From positions 32,080,501-32,144,500 of the forward strand of contig NC_072896.1 of NCBI RefSeq assembly GCF_027943255.1: a DNA stretch of 64,000 nucleotides, written 5' to 3'. This stretch comes from Anastrepha obliqua (taxonomy: Eukaryota; Arthropoda; Insecta; Diptera; Tephritidae). Positions 41,946-51,860 of the stretch are shown here, piece after piece. Every line of letters begins with the position of its first letter. The stretch's first letter is position 1. The position numbers and the translations under genes are program-made. A model generated the notes under the pieces. The model saw only the letters and a list, made by a program, of their open reading frames with translations, searched no databases and was not told where the DNA came from.

Positions 41946-42079
41946 ACCTGTAAGCAGCCATATTTTCCCTGATTTTCATTAAAATTATTTAAAATCAAGA
42001 AGTCAATATATTTTTTTTCAAAATTGGCATGCAGTTTATTTATTTTATAACGGCTATGGTCTCGTGAGTAGAGTGGTGT

Positions 42080-42736
42080 AACCATGGCGAATCCATACAA
42101 AGTGATAGTCAGGCTGCGTTGAAGGCTCTCACGACGCTATGGTGCAGATCCGAACTGTTCAACTCCATTAAGGAGGAGTTTAAGTCTCTTGGGTGTGAAA
42201 GTAACATTTCGCTGATTTGTGTTCCTGGTCATAGGGACATAGAGCGAAATGAAAGTGCTTATGAGTTTGCCAAAAAGCGGCCAACTGAATTAGTTTCAGA
42301 GATATCCTACCCAGTCATCAGCATCGCCCTGACTGTTGTTCATGGGGAATTGCGCAACTTATTTCTCAGAAAAGCGCTGAAGAGGAGGAACTCCATTTCT
42401 TCATGCGCTTTTTCGAAAACCCTTTGGCCGCAATAGGCACGGGACGCAGATAATAATGAGGACTCTACCCATTCAATTTGCACACACGCGGAGTAGCCAG
42501 GGTTGCCATTCAATTCTTATTACAGAAGCTGTTCGGGCTTGGCAGCAAGACGATTAAGGTCACTTGGTGCTCCTTTCTCTGACAGCCTTTGGCAATGTTC
42601 CAACTTAAATCCCATCAACTTTCGCCAATACATCAACAACTCTAATTGGCTGTAGATATCAGCCCTTTTGAGGCCTCCAAATGGCGCTTCGGTGCTACCT
42701 GGACTGGGCCAAACTGGTATCATTTAAATTACCTCT
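42080..42736 (+). pseudogene. RNase H-type LINE family B, 3' end
   Basis: The plus strand reads SDSQAALKALTTLWCRSELFNSIKEEFKSLGC, NISLICVPGHRDIERNESAYEFAKK (last RNase H block, D of ADEL changed to Y), SYPVISIALTVVHGELRNLFLRKALKRRNSI. The Cys-His tail then follows in other frames and in the 3' UTR region that matches 10660-10890 inverted. It is 5'-truncated inside RNase H. Its end lies close to 42736. Confidence 0.78.
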
Positions 42737-42872
42737 TTAACTTGGAAGATAAATAATCGAAGGCCAATTTGAATTGAATTAGCTTGCTTGAAAGCTCTCA
42801 GCATAGAAGCATGGGAAGCTTTAACTCACTCTAGAAAGAACGTTTTTAGAAATATGAATTGCAGAAATATGA

Positions 42873-42874
42873 TA
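42873..42874. repeat. TA duplication, left of deleted mariner
   Basis: TA before TACCCTATGATCAGAAAG. Its partner is at 43382-43383. Confidence 0.75.
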
Positions 42875-43381
42875 TACCCTATGATCAGAAAGTATCGGGA
42901 ATGTTTAAATAAAACAAAACAAAGTTAAATTTCCGGCAAATTTATTTATCTCCTTCAAAATATGACCCGTCTGAGGCAACACACATGTGCCAACGTTTAA
43001 CCCAGTGCTCTATCCATCCTTGGTAGGCCGAAGAAGGGATGGCCTTCGGCTCCTTCGTCGCATTCCCTTTGATCTCGTCTATCGACTGAAACCTCCTTCC
43101 GCGAAGTGGTATCTTCAACTTGGGGAACGAACAGAAGATGCAGGTGCTTGCACTGGGATATTTACTTGGTGCTTGGTCAACTAATCTAACACAATTTGGG
43201 CTCGGTGCGATGGCGCGTTACCATCATGCAAAATCCAAGAATTGTTTGCCCACATTTAAACGTATAAATAATATACTTATTGACCGTCTGGCCCGATGGA
43301 AGGTACTCATGATGCACTACGCCTGGACAATCGAAGAAAACAGTCAACATCACCTTCCCGGTACTTTTTGATCATAGGGTA
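42875..43381 (-). mobile_element. Internally deleted mariner, C-terminal half
   Basis: Ends TACCCTATGATCAGAAAGTA and, inverted, TACCCTATGATCAAAAAGTA form inverted repeats of about 28 bp with TA on each side. The 507-bp interior on the minus strand keeps NSWILHDGNAPSHRAQIVLD (second Asp block), a frameshift, KIPLRGRRFQSIDEIKGN and IEHWVKRWHMCVASDGSYFEGDK, the transposase end. The N-terminal two thirds are deleted. Confidence 0.9.
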
Positions 43382-43432
43382 TACTTGAAATTAGTAGGGG
43401 AAGGCCTAACTTCCCTCTCGATGGCATTGGAC

Positions 43433-43441
43433 TACTTCGAC
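43433..43441. repeat. 9-bp target-site duplication, left of SINE
   Basis: TACTTCGAC, identical to 43766-43774. Confidence 0.85.
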
Positions 43442-43765
43442 GGGCGGTTGCCATAGCTGAATGGGTTGGTGCGTGACCACCATTTGGAATTCAGAGAGAA
43501 CGTTGGCTTAAATCTCGGTGAAAGATCAAAATAAAGAACAAGTTTTTTCTAATATCGGTCGCCCCTCGGCAGGCAATGGCAAACCTCCGAGTGTGTTTCT
43601 GCCATGAAAAAGCTCCTCATAAAAAATATCTGCCATTCGGAGTCGGCTTGAAACTGTAGGTCCTTCCATTTGTTCAACAACATCAAGACGCACGCCACAA
43701 ATAGGAGGAGGAGCTCGGCCAAACACCCAAAATGAGGGTACGCACCAATTATATAAATATATATA
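43442..43765 (+). mobile_element. tRNA-derived SINE, copy 1
   Basis: The 324-bp copy carries a tRNA-like head (GGTTGCCATAGCTGAATGGGTTGGTGCGTG) with an A-box-like segment, and a decayed B-box (GGCTTAAATCTCGG, where other copies have GGTTCGAATCTCGG). The family body includes CTCGGCAGGCAATGGCAAAC, ATCAAGACGCACGCCACAAA and GGAGGAGGAGCTCGGCCAAA, and it ends in a TA-rich tail. A perfect 9-bp duplication flanks it. Copies 2 and 3 lie at 45.89-47.49 and 61.67-61.99 kb. Confidence 0.9.
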
Positions 43766-43774
43766 TACTTCGAC
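43766..43774. repeat. 9-bp target-site duplication, right of SINE
   Basis: TACTTCGAC, identical to 43433-43441. Confidence 0.85.
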
Positions 43775-44330
43775 ATAAGGCTCATTTGGGTTTCCGGTCA
43801 CAGCGGCATATGGGGAAACTCCTGGGTCGATGAGTTGGCCAGACAGGGAAGCTTTGACATGGCTTCGTCGCAATATGAGAGGATTGGAGTTCCCTTAAGA
43901 ACCTGTGGTTTGCTACTGATAAGATGGGCCTCGCGACAACTCAGCGAGCGCTGGACTAGTGCGCAAGCGTGCAAACGCCGCGAGGTTTTTTCTGGCCGCG
44001 GGTAGATCGGGGGTGTTCGAGAGAACTTCTAAGGTTAACAAAGCCACGTCTATCGAATTTGGTAGTTATCCTCACCAGACACTGTTCGTTAGGTGTCCAT
44101 GCGGTGAGGCTTGGCATTGCGTCAAGCCCATTCTGCAGAATCTGTCTGGAGGACGAGGTGGAATCATCTCAGCACTTTCTTCTCAGCTTCCTTCTCTCGT
44201 CGGGCCAAGGTTTAAATATCTGGGCTCCCACTTTTTCGCTAACGAGCGGTTATTGCGGACTTAAATAGCACAAATCTGGTGAAATACATCAGAAGCTTGA
44301 AGTGGTTAACACAAACATCAATACTCGTTG

Positions 44331-44940
44331 GTCATCATCGTCAAATCCTCTAATCCAAGCTTTCGATTCTGTATGGTTCCCTACCCTCTTTGAGACTTGC
44401 TTCTTTCAATGAAAAGCCAGGAGAAGCAAACTGACCATGATTCTAAGTTCACCAGTTCCGCACTACTTGATTTTCCTGCAGGGTGCGTACATTAATCTGA
44501 AATATGTGTTCTCACATATGTACGTATAAGTATATGTCCACCTATAGAGCCGTTAATCGCTTCTTGCCTGATATTGACAGCGCTGTCAATCATTCCCAGT
44601 CTGAGAGCCAGCCAATGGAAGCCAAAAGGAGACGTGGCGGTTATAAAAAGCCTGCAAGTATTGACAGTTATATAGAAATGTACACACATACATGAATATA
44701 CACAAATAAGTAGGTATTTGTAAAAATCGATGTCATCGCGAAATTAGGTAAATGTTTTGTAAAAAGGTAATCGCTTTAAAAGTGCAAAACAAATGGCGAA
44801 TTCTCACGTATCGAAAAAAGTGTGTACAAAAGCCGTCTGTGAAGTACTTACATATGTATTTGTGTCAATATTTAGAGATGAATGTGCGTATTAGAGTCAG
44901 CAGGAAACTCGTAAGCACAAAGGACTAAACTGGATATCGA
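44331..44940. other. No recognised feature
   Basis: Unique-looking DNA with ACATATGTAC-type repeats near 44515-44535. No gene recognised. Confidence 0.4.
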
Positions 44941-44944
44941 TAAA

Positions 44945-45660
44945 ATGATTTCTACGTCGTAGTCCTCATGTGGGGTTCCCATTCTTCCCTCGAGGGTGGG
45001 AGGGTCGTGAACGTTGGAATGGCAAGTATAGGCAGGTCTGTATAGTCCACCTGAGCGGGAAGCCCCAACGCACCATCCAGGATTTTACCGTGGCCATAGT
45101 CTGTGTTTGACCACTTACACTCAGCCTTATTGCTGCACTGCGCGCAATGTACTTTGCGTGCAGGTCTACCGGAAAAGAGTTTAATATCGCACACAGTGCA
45201 TTCGATGGTGTGGTTAACATTGCACTGGCTATAAGACCAGATAAAAGTCTTTGGACTTAGTCGACTCTTTTAATGTTCACGCCCTTCTCAAGGGCATTCC
45301 ATCATATTGCAATACCGCAGTAGAGAATTGGCCTACTTAGTGCTGTGTACAACCAGTGTATCATTCTGCGTTTCAAACCCCATTTTTCCTCAATGAGTCT
45401 CCCTCTTTGTGCGACTGTGAGCCCCCAATTTAGCTTCCCATTCAGTACGAGTCCTTGATATTCAGCGCTTTCTGTTACTTTAAGGGGTTTTGCCCGTAAA
45501 AATATTTGTTGAAGAGCAGGTATTTTATGTTTTCTGCTGAACAGTATCAGTTCCGTTTTTTCTGGATTAACTTCTAGTTCTCTACTTTTGCACCACCTCT
45601 CTCTTTGTTGGAGATCTCACAGTATTGGAAGGTGTTTGCCCGAGATTGCTATTACAATAT
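44945..45660 (-). pseudogene. LOA/I-group LINE, RT C-terminal (thumb) fragment
   Basis: The minus strand reads WCKSRELEVNPEKTELILFSRKHKIP, SAEYQGLVLNGKLNW, EEKWGLKRRMIHWLYTALSRPILYCG, a stop, WNALEKGVNIKRVD, RLLSGLIASAMLTTPSNALCAILNSFPVDLHAKYIARSAAIRL. This parallels the ORF2 segment after YADD in the intact LINE (VNPNKTTIVLFTRK...WIYTALIRPIITYASVVWW), so it belongs to the same broad group but a different family. Stops are present, and the RT palm and RNase H are absent. Confidence 0.78.
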
Positions 45661-45664
45661 ATCG

Positions 45665-45882
45665 TATTAGGTAGCACCGGATACCAGCGAGGGGGCATCA
45701 ACAACGATATCTGGTTATCTTCTGATCAATCGATGTGATCACAGATTGACCATATCGTGATTGATGGAAGGGAAATCATCATTGACTCGAACTATAACCT
45801 TGTTGGAGCCAAGATTCGCACTCGCTTATGTGCGGTAAAAATACGCGAAGGCAAACGCACACTGCTGTGGTATTTGTGTGTG
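45665..45882 (+). pseudogene. RTE/CFDP2-type LINE, end of endonuclease domain
   Basis: The plus strand reads WLSSDQSM, a stop, SQIDHIVIDGREIIIDSNYNLVGAKIRTRLCAVK. The QIDHIVIDGR...DH..V.AKIR block closes the endonuclease of RTE-like LINEs. The terminal SDH is mutated (SNYNLV for SDHYLV). It is complementary in coverage to the domain fragment at 2.5-3.3 kb, and is truncated by or abuts the SINE. Confidence 0.74.
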
Positions 45883-45885
45883 AGG

Positions 45886-45995
45886 CGGCCGCCGTAGCCG
45901 AATGGGTTGGTGCGTGAATAACATTCGGAATTCACAGAGAGAATGTAGGTTCGAATCTCGGTGAAACACCAAAATTAAGAAAAACATTTTTCTAA
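45886..45995 (+). mobile_element. tRNA-derived SINE, copy 2, 5' part
   Basis: GGCCGCCGTAGCCGAATGGG with A-box TAGCCGAATGG and B-box GGTTCGAATCTC, followed by ACACCAAAATTAAG. The copy is split by the mariner and continues at 47280. No clear duplication was found around it. Confidence 0.87.
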
Positions 45996-45997
45996 TA
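45996..45997. repeat. TA duplication, left of intact mariner
   Basis: TA before GGACTATGAATAAGTTCG. Its partner is at 47278-47279. Confidence 0.87.
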
Positions 45998-47277
45998 GGA
46001 CTATGAATAAGTTCGTGCGGTTTTTTTTCGAAATTTGAAACTTTATTGACGTAAAATGGTTACAAATTTAATATTCAAAGTATTGTCCATCGCTTACTAC
46101 TACTTTTTCCCATCTTTCTGGCAATTCACGGATTCCCTTTGTGAAAAATTCGGTCGGTTTTGCCGCAATCCACGAATCGATCCATTTTTTGACTTCATCG
46201 TAATTACGGAAGTGCTGGTCAGCCAGGCCATGTTGCATCGATCGGAAGAGATAGTAATCGGATGGCGCAAGGTCTGGACTATACGGCGGGTGGGGTAGGA
46301 CATCCCATTTGAGCGTTTCTAAGTATGTTTTGACCACTTGTGCAACATGTGGCCGAGCATTGTCATGTTGCAAAATAACTTTGTCGTGTCTATCGGCGTA
46401 TTGCGGCCGTTTTTCTCGCAGTGCTCGGCTCAAACGCATCAATTGTCGTCGGTAGACATCCCCCGTAATCGTTTCATTCGGTTTCAGTAGCTCATAATAC
46501 ACAACACCCAGCTGGTCCCACCAGATACACAGCATAACCTTCAGGCCATGAATATTCTGCGCCGACGTCGATGTTGAAGCATGGCCAGGGTATCCATACG
46601 TTGCCCGACGTTTTGGATTGTCGTAATGGACCCACTTTTCATCGCCAGTCACAATTCGATGCAAAAAACCCTTTCTTTTGTGCCGTTGAAGCAGTTGTTC
46701 GCATGCCATAAAACGGCGTTCAACGTCTCTTGGCTTCAATTCATACGGCACCCAATGGCCTACCTTTCGGATCATTCCCATGGCTTTTAAACGTTTGGAA
46801 ATGGTTGATTGATCAACTCCCAAAGTTTTTGCAACCTCTTCTTGCGTTTGAGCCGGATCTTGATCGAGCAATTCCTCCAATTCGGTATCCATGAACTTTG
46901 GCGGCGCACCCTCGCGTTCTTCGTCTTCCAAGCCAAAATCACCACTTTTAAAGCGTGCAAACCACTTCTGGCACGTTCGCTCAGCTAGAGCATGCTCACC
47001 ATAAACTTCCACCAAGATACGATGACTTTCGGCTGCTTTTTTCTTCATATTAAAATAATGAAGAAGAATTCCCCGCAAAAACACATTATTTGGCACGAAA
47101 TTCGACATTTTCAAGTGTGGTAAAAATATTGTTGTTTACGCTTCAAATAAAAAACTTATACTGACGTTTGTGCCTTACGACAGTAGCTCTCCAATGAATG
47201 TTTGGAAATGTGGATCGATGGAATAATAATCAAGTTACGCCATCTGTTGTAAAACCGCACGAACTTATTCATAGTCC
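45998..47277 (-). mobile_element. Structurally intact mariner element (1280 bp)
   Basis: Perfect terminal inverted repeats of 27 bp (starting GGACTATGAATAAGTTCGTG) with TA on both sides enclose one uninterrupted transposase gene, about 170 bp from the right end and 70 bp from the left end. The element lies in the body of a SINE and can be excised in silico to restore it. A deletion derivative with the same ends lies at 20953-21472. Length and layout match active mariners such as Mos1. Confidence 0.95.
46068..47108 (-). CDS. mariner transposase, mauritiana-like, intact DD34D
   Basis: 346 codons from ATG 47108 (MSNFVPNN). A frame extension to 47114 uses TTG and is not needed. Residues 1-110 carry the bipartite HTH DNA-binding region (KKKAAESHRILVEVYGEHAL; QTQEEVAKTLGVDQSTISKRL). 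The linker has HWVPYELKPRD near 120, a variant of the mariner WVPHEL signature. Catalytic blocks are VTGDEKWVHYDN (Asp about 156), ILQHDNARPH (about 249) and YSPDLAPSDYYLF (about 284), with 34 residues between the last two. The protein ends WEKVVVSDGQYFEY. Length and motifs resemble Mos1-type (mauritiana subfamily) transposases. No stop, frameshift or missing residue is visible, so activity is plausible but untested. It would bind the repeats and move the element by cut-and-paste into TA. Confidence 0.95.
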   Translation of the reverse strand: MSNFVPNNVFLRGILLHYFNMKKKAAESHRILVEVYGEHALAERTCQKWFARFKSGDFGLEDEEREGAPPKFMDTELEELLDQDPAQTQEEVAKTLGVDQSTISKRLKAMGMIRKVGHWVPYELKPRDVERRFMACEQLLQRHKRKGFLHRIVTGDEKWVHYDNPKRRATYGYPGHASTSTSAQNIHGLKVMLCIWWDQLGVVYYELLKPNETITGDVYRRQLMRLSRALREKRPQYADRHDKVILQHDNARPHVAQVVKTYLETLKWDVLPHPPYSPDLAPSDYYLFRSMQHGLADQHFRNYDEVKKWIDSWIAAKPTEFFTKGIRELPERWEKVVVSDGQYFEY

Positions 47278-47279
47278 TA
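47278..47279. repeat. TA duplication, right of intact mariner
   Basis: TA directly after CATAGTCC. Confidence 0.87.
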
Positions 47280-47494
47280 TTAATAGCGGTCGCTCCTCGG
47301 CAGGCAATGGCAAACCTCCAAGTGTATTTCTGCCATGAAAAAGCTCCTCATAAAAATATCAGCCGTTCGGAGTCGACTTATAATTGTAGATCCCTCCATT
47401 TATGGAACAACATCAAGACGCACATCACAAAGAGGAGAAGGCGCTCGGCCAAATACCTCGAAAAGGGTGTAAGCGTCAATTATATATATATATA
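47280..47494 (+). mobile_element. tRNA-derived SINE, copy 2, 3' part
   Basis: Continues GCGGTCGCTCCTCGGCAGGC and the family body (CATCAAGACGCACATCACAA, GCTCGGCCAAATACC) to a (TA)n tail at 47477-47494. Together with 45886-45995 it makes one SINE. Confidence 0.87.
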
Positions 47495-47509
47495 ATGTGG
47501 GAGTTGCGA

Positions 47510-47780
47510 CAGGACCAGATTTTCCGAATAACTAAGCGCCCATTCGCTGTGAGATGCTTCTTTCGCGTAGCGTAGCTCGTTTTGGAACATCCATACTGGC
47601 GATTGCTGTTTTATTTCGAACTCAAACTGATAGATTCCAGATTCGTCACCTGTCACGAAGTCAAAAAATTTGTTTTTAATTTTCAGTCAACGGTTTCCAT
47701 AAAAGTTCGAAAAGATTGCGGGTCATAGCAGAAAAACGGCTATTAATGCCGTTCTTTCAATTGCGATAAACTTGGGGTTT
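47510..47780 (-). pseudogene. mariner transposase fossil, first-Asp region
   Basis: The minus strand reads KFFDFVTGDESGIYQFEFEIKQQSPVWMFQNE and then a decayed stretch with YAKEASHSEWALSYSENLVLSQLP. TGDES.IY...E.KQQS..W is the first catalytic block and following segment of a SETMAR-like mariner lineage. Only about 80 codons survive, directly after the SINE tail. Confidence 0.72.
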
Positions 47781-48925
47781 TTATTCATGCAACAAATTCT
47801 AAGCGGCTACTAGAAATTTTGCTATCAAATAATTTTATGTTTATAAGCTCTAACTATTTTATATATCTCATTAAATTTTGACTTCAAACAATCATTCATT
47901 TTCTATCAAAACAATTGGGAATCAATAACCGAAACTATTAAATAAAATTTATTGCTGTTAAATGCGGTTAACTACCAACTATTTAGATAAAGGAGTGCGG
48001 GAAAATCTATGTGTCTATGTATGTATATGGGACTATTTACAAAATATACGTTTAGCTACAAGAGAGATAAAAACTAATGGCAGATGCCATGTTAAGGCTG
48101 CTTTTCATAATCTACTCTTTGGCACTAAAATCGTATGGATTCTGCTGTTGTCGTTGTATGCAAGCAGTTTGCTTTTAATTTTATTCCACGTTTTGTAGCC
48201 CTGTTTAGGGAACGCTCGCTCATTTATTCCTTACTCATTGAGTTTTTTCCCAGTTGTTTTTTCTGTTTTTTTTTATTCTATTCTGTTTTTTTTTTTTTGT
48301 GTTTCTTTTTTTTGTTTTCTGTTTTTTATAATTTTATGCTTTGTATCTTTTTTGTTTACCCCATTTAAAACCGAACTGTGTTGAGCAGTCTAAATAAAAG
48401 ATTATTGTTATTTTTATTCTTAGATCTTTCAAGTGCATGGCCGGTCCGTCGTGTTATTGTGGGTACTAAAATTCCTACCGCACACTCTAGAATGCAATCA
48501 CATTTGGGGTTTTGTAAGTTTTTGTTGCTATATTTTTCACAATTGTCTCAGTTTTACAAGTACATCGTTGGGTTCTGAGCGTGCAACGCCTCTGCAATGC
48601 TGGTTTCTTTTATTTATATTCAAGTTCTTTGTGGGCAAAACCAACAATAACAACCAAAAAAAATTAAAACAAGTTACCCTGTTTATAAAAAAATAGATTG
48701 AGTGAGTTCTTATGAAAGCAATTATTGATTCAAAATCTATGTCAAAAAGGGGCATTCTGATCTGCCCACACGCCTCCTGTATGTAGTCTCATTATCATCC
48801 TCCGCGACTTTTTTAACTTCCCAAATGAGCTCCCACCTCGAATTACACATTTCATCATGGCGACATTTAAATATTCAATTCTTTGCTAAAGTAGCAAGTA
48901 CGTCTTGCACTTGCGTGCTTCATCC
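47781..48925. other. No recognised feature; T-rich tract
   Basis: Contains a T-rich low-complexity stretch at 48245-48345. Short ORFs there are artefacts of it. No gene recognised. Confidence 0.4.
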
Positions 48926-48929
48926 AAGT

Positions 48930-49330
48930 TTTCAATCGGCTTCTCTTTTTCTCTCATTTTCTTTAAATGTACCCGACCTCCAAAGAAATCTGAGTAGATC
49001 TTGTGGTGCCAAGGAACCAAGGTGGTCGCTTCTTAACACATCAATGCCAAAGACCTCATGCCTGATTCGAGCGAAGGGTAGACAGACGCACAGAAAATGG
49101 TCCGCCGTTTTATCCTCCTCTTCACATGCTGGGGCAGAGTGCACAGCCTTAGATGTTTACCTTTTCCATGTGATTCGCTGATATAAAGTGAGAAAGTAGG
49201 CCGTTATCCGTCCAACCGGCTGCCCACAGTCCCTTCTGCTTAATGACGGGAGGATCTGCGACAGTCGGTCGGACAATACAGGTAACATCAGTTTTGTACA
49301 TCTGCAACCTCTCTCATCCTGTCAAGCTCA
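48930..49330 (-). pseudogene. R1/I-group LINE, C-terminal tail
   Basis: The minus strand reads KLMLPVLSDRLSQILPSLSRRDCGQPVGRITAYFL, a stop, then HSAPACEEEDKTADHFLCVCLPFARIRHEVFG and LGSLAPQDLLRFLWRSGTFK. The LSRRD...VG.ITG...C..CEEE..T.DHFLC.CP.FAR pattern is the post-RNase H tail of I/R1-group LINEs and parallels the intact LINE (SCLEEADSTEHFLCECPAFARARL). It is 5'-truncated. Confidence 0.76.
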
Positions 49331-49780
49331 CTTATTTAAATATTTACATGTTTCTTTCTTTCAAGAGTTTTTGTTTTAAATTTAGAAGAATGATGACGTA
49401 GTGGTTTGTCAATACTTATACATCGGAGCTGTAGAAATGGTCCGGTCAAGTAGAGTCCCGTAAAAATATTGTTAAAACTAAAAATTTGGACCCCAGAATC
49501 AAACCTATTTACTTCACTTATTCAAAACCAGTCTAAAAAATGAGAGACGCCAGTAAAGTCTCACATGCTTGGGCAAAAAAAAAAAAGAAATTAAAGGATC
49601 TTGACGCATTTTTGTATAAATTTGGCTCCAGAAGATTGGGAAGATCTTAAAGGTACATTTCCGACGCCTTATAATATAGCAAACTAATTTCTCTGATTGA
49701 ATTTTAGAATGAGTCAGATAGCAGTAGCTATCGAGTACTTCTCTCCGATATTTTTGTGTTACCGATACTTAAACTACCGA
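49331..49780. other. No recognised feature
   Basis: AT-rich, with a short A-run near 49577-49590. Confidence 0.4.
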
Positions 49781-49789
49781 AGATAATTC

Positions 49790-50545
49790 GCCATATCAAG
49801 CGAATTCGATGGCTATTGGATGGCATTCCTTTATTTCTTGACCAAAAATGCGACGGTACGTAATCATGGTGCAACATCCCCGAGTAGTTTACGCCTTTTC
49901 TTTTGGCGAATTAATTCACGTAAACGGATCATAACGCCCACACAATAGTCTTTATTAACTGTCAGACCTTCTCGCAAAAATTCGTGGTGTACAATACCCC
50001 TGAAATCCATAAAAACCTTGAGAATAACTTTTTTTACGGTTTTTTGGTTTTGGTTCATTCGAAGCTGTTCACTCACTCCCCTGATGTCTGCTTTGCGTGT
50101 CGTACTCATAAACCCACGTCTTATCTCAAGTAGTGTTGTATTTGATGAATGTTGGGACGGATTTAGTCTTGAAAATCATGTCTTGGGCGGTAGCAACGCC
50201 ATTACTTTTTTGCTTGAAATTTGGCTCCTGTGGGACCAACTTTGCAAATTATTAACTGCGATCTCCTGAATGGATCCATAAGCAATGTTCAAGTCCTCTG
50301 ACAGATCTTTTATGGTGAATTTGTGGTTACTGATCAATTTTTCTTTCACTTTATTGATGTTTCCATCAGTTTTCGATTTTAACGGCCTGTTATTACGTTC
50401 GTCATCCTCGATGAACTCACGTTCTCTTCTGAAATGTTCATGCTATTCGTAAAAGGCGGTCAGCTGTTTTCTTTAGAGTATCATTCCTGAATTGATTTCC
50501 CATAACTCCTAAGGTATTCGCGCCATTGAATCTGCATCGCATTTT
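49790..50545 (-). pseudogene. mariner transposase fossil
   Basis: The minus strand reads GNQFRNDTLKK, NRPLKSKTDGNINKVKEKLISNHKFTIKDLSEDLNIAYGSIQEI (second HTH), then across frames DKTWVYEYDTQSRHQ (first Asp block) and KKVILKVFMDFRGIVHHEFLREGLTVNKDYCVGVMIRLRELIRQKKR. It stops before the second Asp. The lower end reads RIRWLLDGIPLF-like sequence that I cannot place. It is the same subfamily as the fossil at 1600-2028 and has lost its C-terminal third. Confidence 0.82.
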
Positions 50546-50679
50546 TAACACAAAATTTAATACAAACTCTTTGTTCCAAATTCAAATTCTTTTATAAAAC
50601 TGTAAGGATCCGCAAACACGTGCAGAGGACTGAAGAACAACCCAAAGCCACTGAAGAACAGTCATTAGATCTATTGAAA

Positions 50680-51145
50680 GCAACCGTTTGAGGTGGCCCA
50701 TGGGTTAGAGGAATCATCAGCCCATATTTCATCTAAAACGAAGCTGGCGCTAATGTAACGGTGAATGGCGAACGCTAACGACTTAAGACGATAACGACTT
50801 TTTGTTGGGGAAATTGAAGCCCGTGATCTCCACAACATTTGGCTCCGACAACACGTCGGACGACGCTTCTTTCCATACAGCCCGTGAAACAATGGATTTA
50901 CTGCGTCATCGATCCGGTGAGCAATTTATCTATCGTCTCGGACCAGTGGATTAGACACCAAGATGGTGTGATATCACACCTTTGGACTTTTATTTGTGTT
51001 GGAGTCTAAAGTCTAAGTGCTTTGTGGATAAATCAGTCAGCATTACAAGTTATTCACGAGATGCCAACCGAAGTCCTCCAGCGACTCGCGAGTCAATCAA
51101 AATTGGTGATTATGTTTGCATTGAACAAAGCTTTCTCACGCACTT
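50680..51145 (+). pseudogene. DD41D-type transposase fossil, catalytic part
   Basis: The plus strand reads GGPWVRGIISPYFI, a stop, NEAGANVTVNGE, a frame change, IEARDLHNIWLRQHVG (second Asp block, altered), FHTARETMDLLRHRSGEQFIYRLGPVD, DITPLDFYLCWSLKSKCFVDKSVS (third block). The order and spacing match the 4.17- and 16.68-kb elements. The N-terminal half and the ends were not found. Heavily mutated. Confidence 0.78.
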
Positions 51146-51858
51146 ATCTTAACCCGTTCGAGTTTTTCGTCTTCGGTAACCCCCCATAAAATTGTGTGCT
51201 TAAAATCTTCATGGAACATTTTAACCCTCTAATTGCCTCTTTTAACTACCTTTCGTCATAGCTATTTTTAAAAGGGGTCCAAAAAGCCCGTTTAAGTAGG
51301 AGTTAGAGGGTTAAAATCTACATCAAAAATTCCTCGTTAAATTCTGCTACAGAAGTCTGATGGCAAAAATTTTATTTGAAATCGTTTTATACTAGATGAA
51401 ATTTTTTAAAAATTACTTGCATTTTCGGCCGAAGGGCTAAAACTTTAACTAAGAAAAATTCGACCATCTGAACTAGTACTTTCTTCGGCAGAGTTGATCT
51501 TAGAGACATCGGTTTTCTTAATTACTAGTTTTTGTTTGTGTTGAGTAACATTTTTGTAAAATTGTTGGACTAATAACACAGTCCTGTTTTAGATATTTAA
51601 TACAAGAATTGATAACCTCTTCCTTCGATGAAAAATATTTCCAAAAAAACAGGCTCATAAATGTTGATCGCTGTGAGAAATCCATAAAGAAAAATACAAA
51701 AATAAAAACCACAAAAGTTATTAAAAAACACACAACAAGCATCATTTTTTTTTGTTTTTCTAACAACAAGAATTTTCGCTTTCCCAATTGTTGCACTTCT
51801 TCTTTTCTTATACCCATTCCTTAGTCCAAAACATACATACATACATATACACATACAT
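51146..51858. other. No recognised feature
   Basis: AT-rich, with short ORFs of no family. Confidence 0.4.
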
Positions 51859-51860
51859 TA
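51859..51860. repeat. TA duplication, left of fold-back element
   Basis: TA before GGGTGGTCCAAAAA. Its partner is at 52532-52533. Confidence 0.8.

Larger units (their letters stand above)
43384..44330 (+). pseudogene. RNase H-type LINE family A, 3' end (split by SINE)
   Basis: Removing the SINE joins MALDYFD to IRLIWVSGHSGIWGNSWVDELARQG in one frame: the last RNase H block with its catalytic Asp. It continues FDMASSQYERIGVPLRTCGLLL, ASRQLSERW, then across frames CPCGEAWHC, FCRICLEDEVESSQHFLLSF and SGYCGLK. The tail matches the minus-strand copy at 481-1010. There are several small frameshifts, and the 5' part is missing beyond the mariner at 42.9 kb. Confidence 0.82.

Noticed and set aside
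46068..47114. Start of the intact mariner ORF six bases upstream at a TTG
   Set aside because: The ATG at 47108 gives the family N-terminus MSNFVPN and the usual length.
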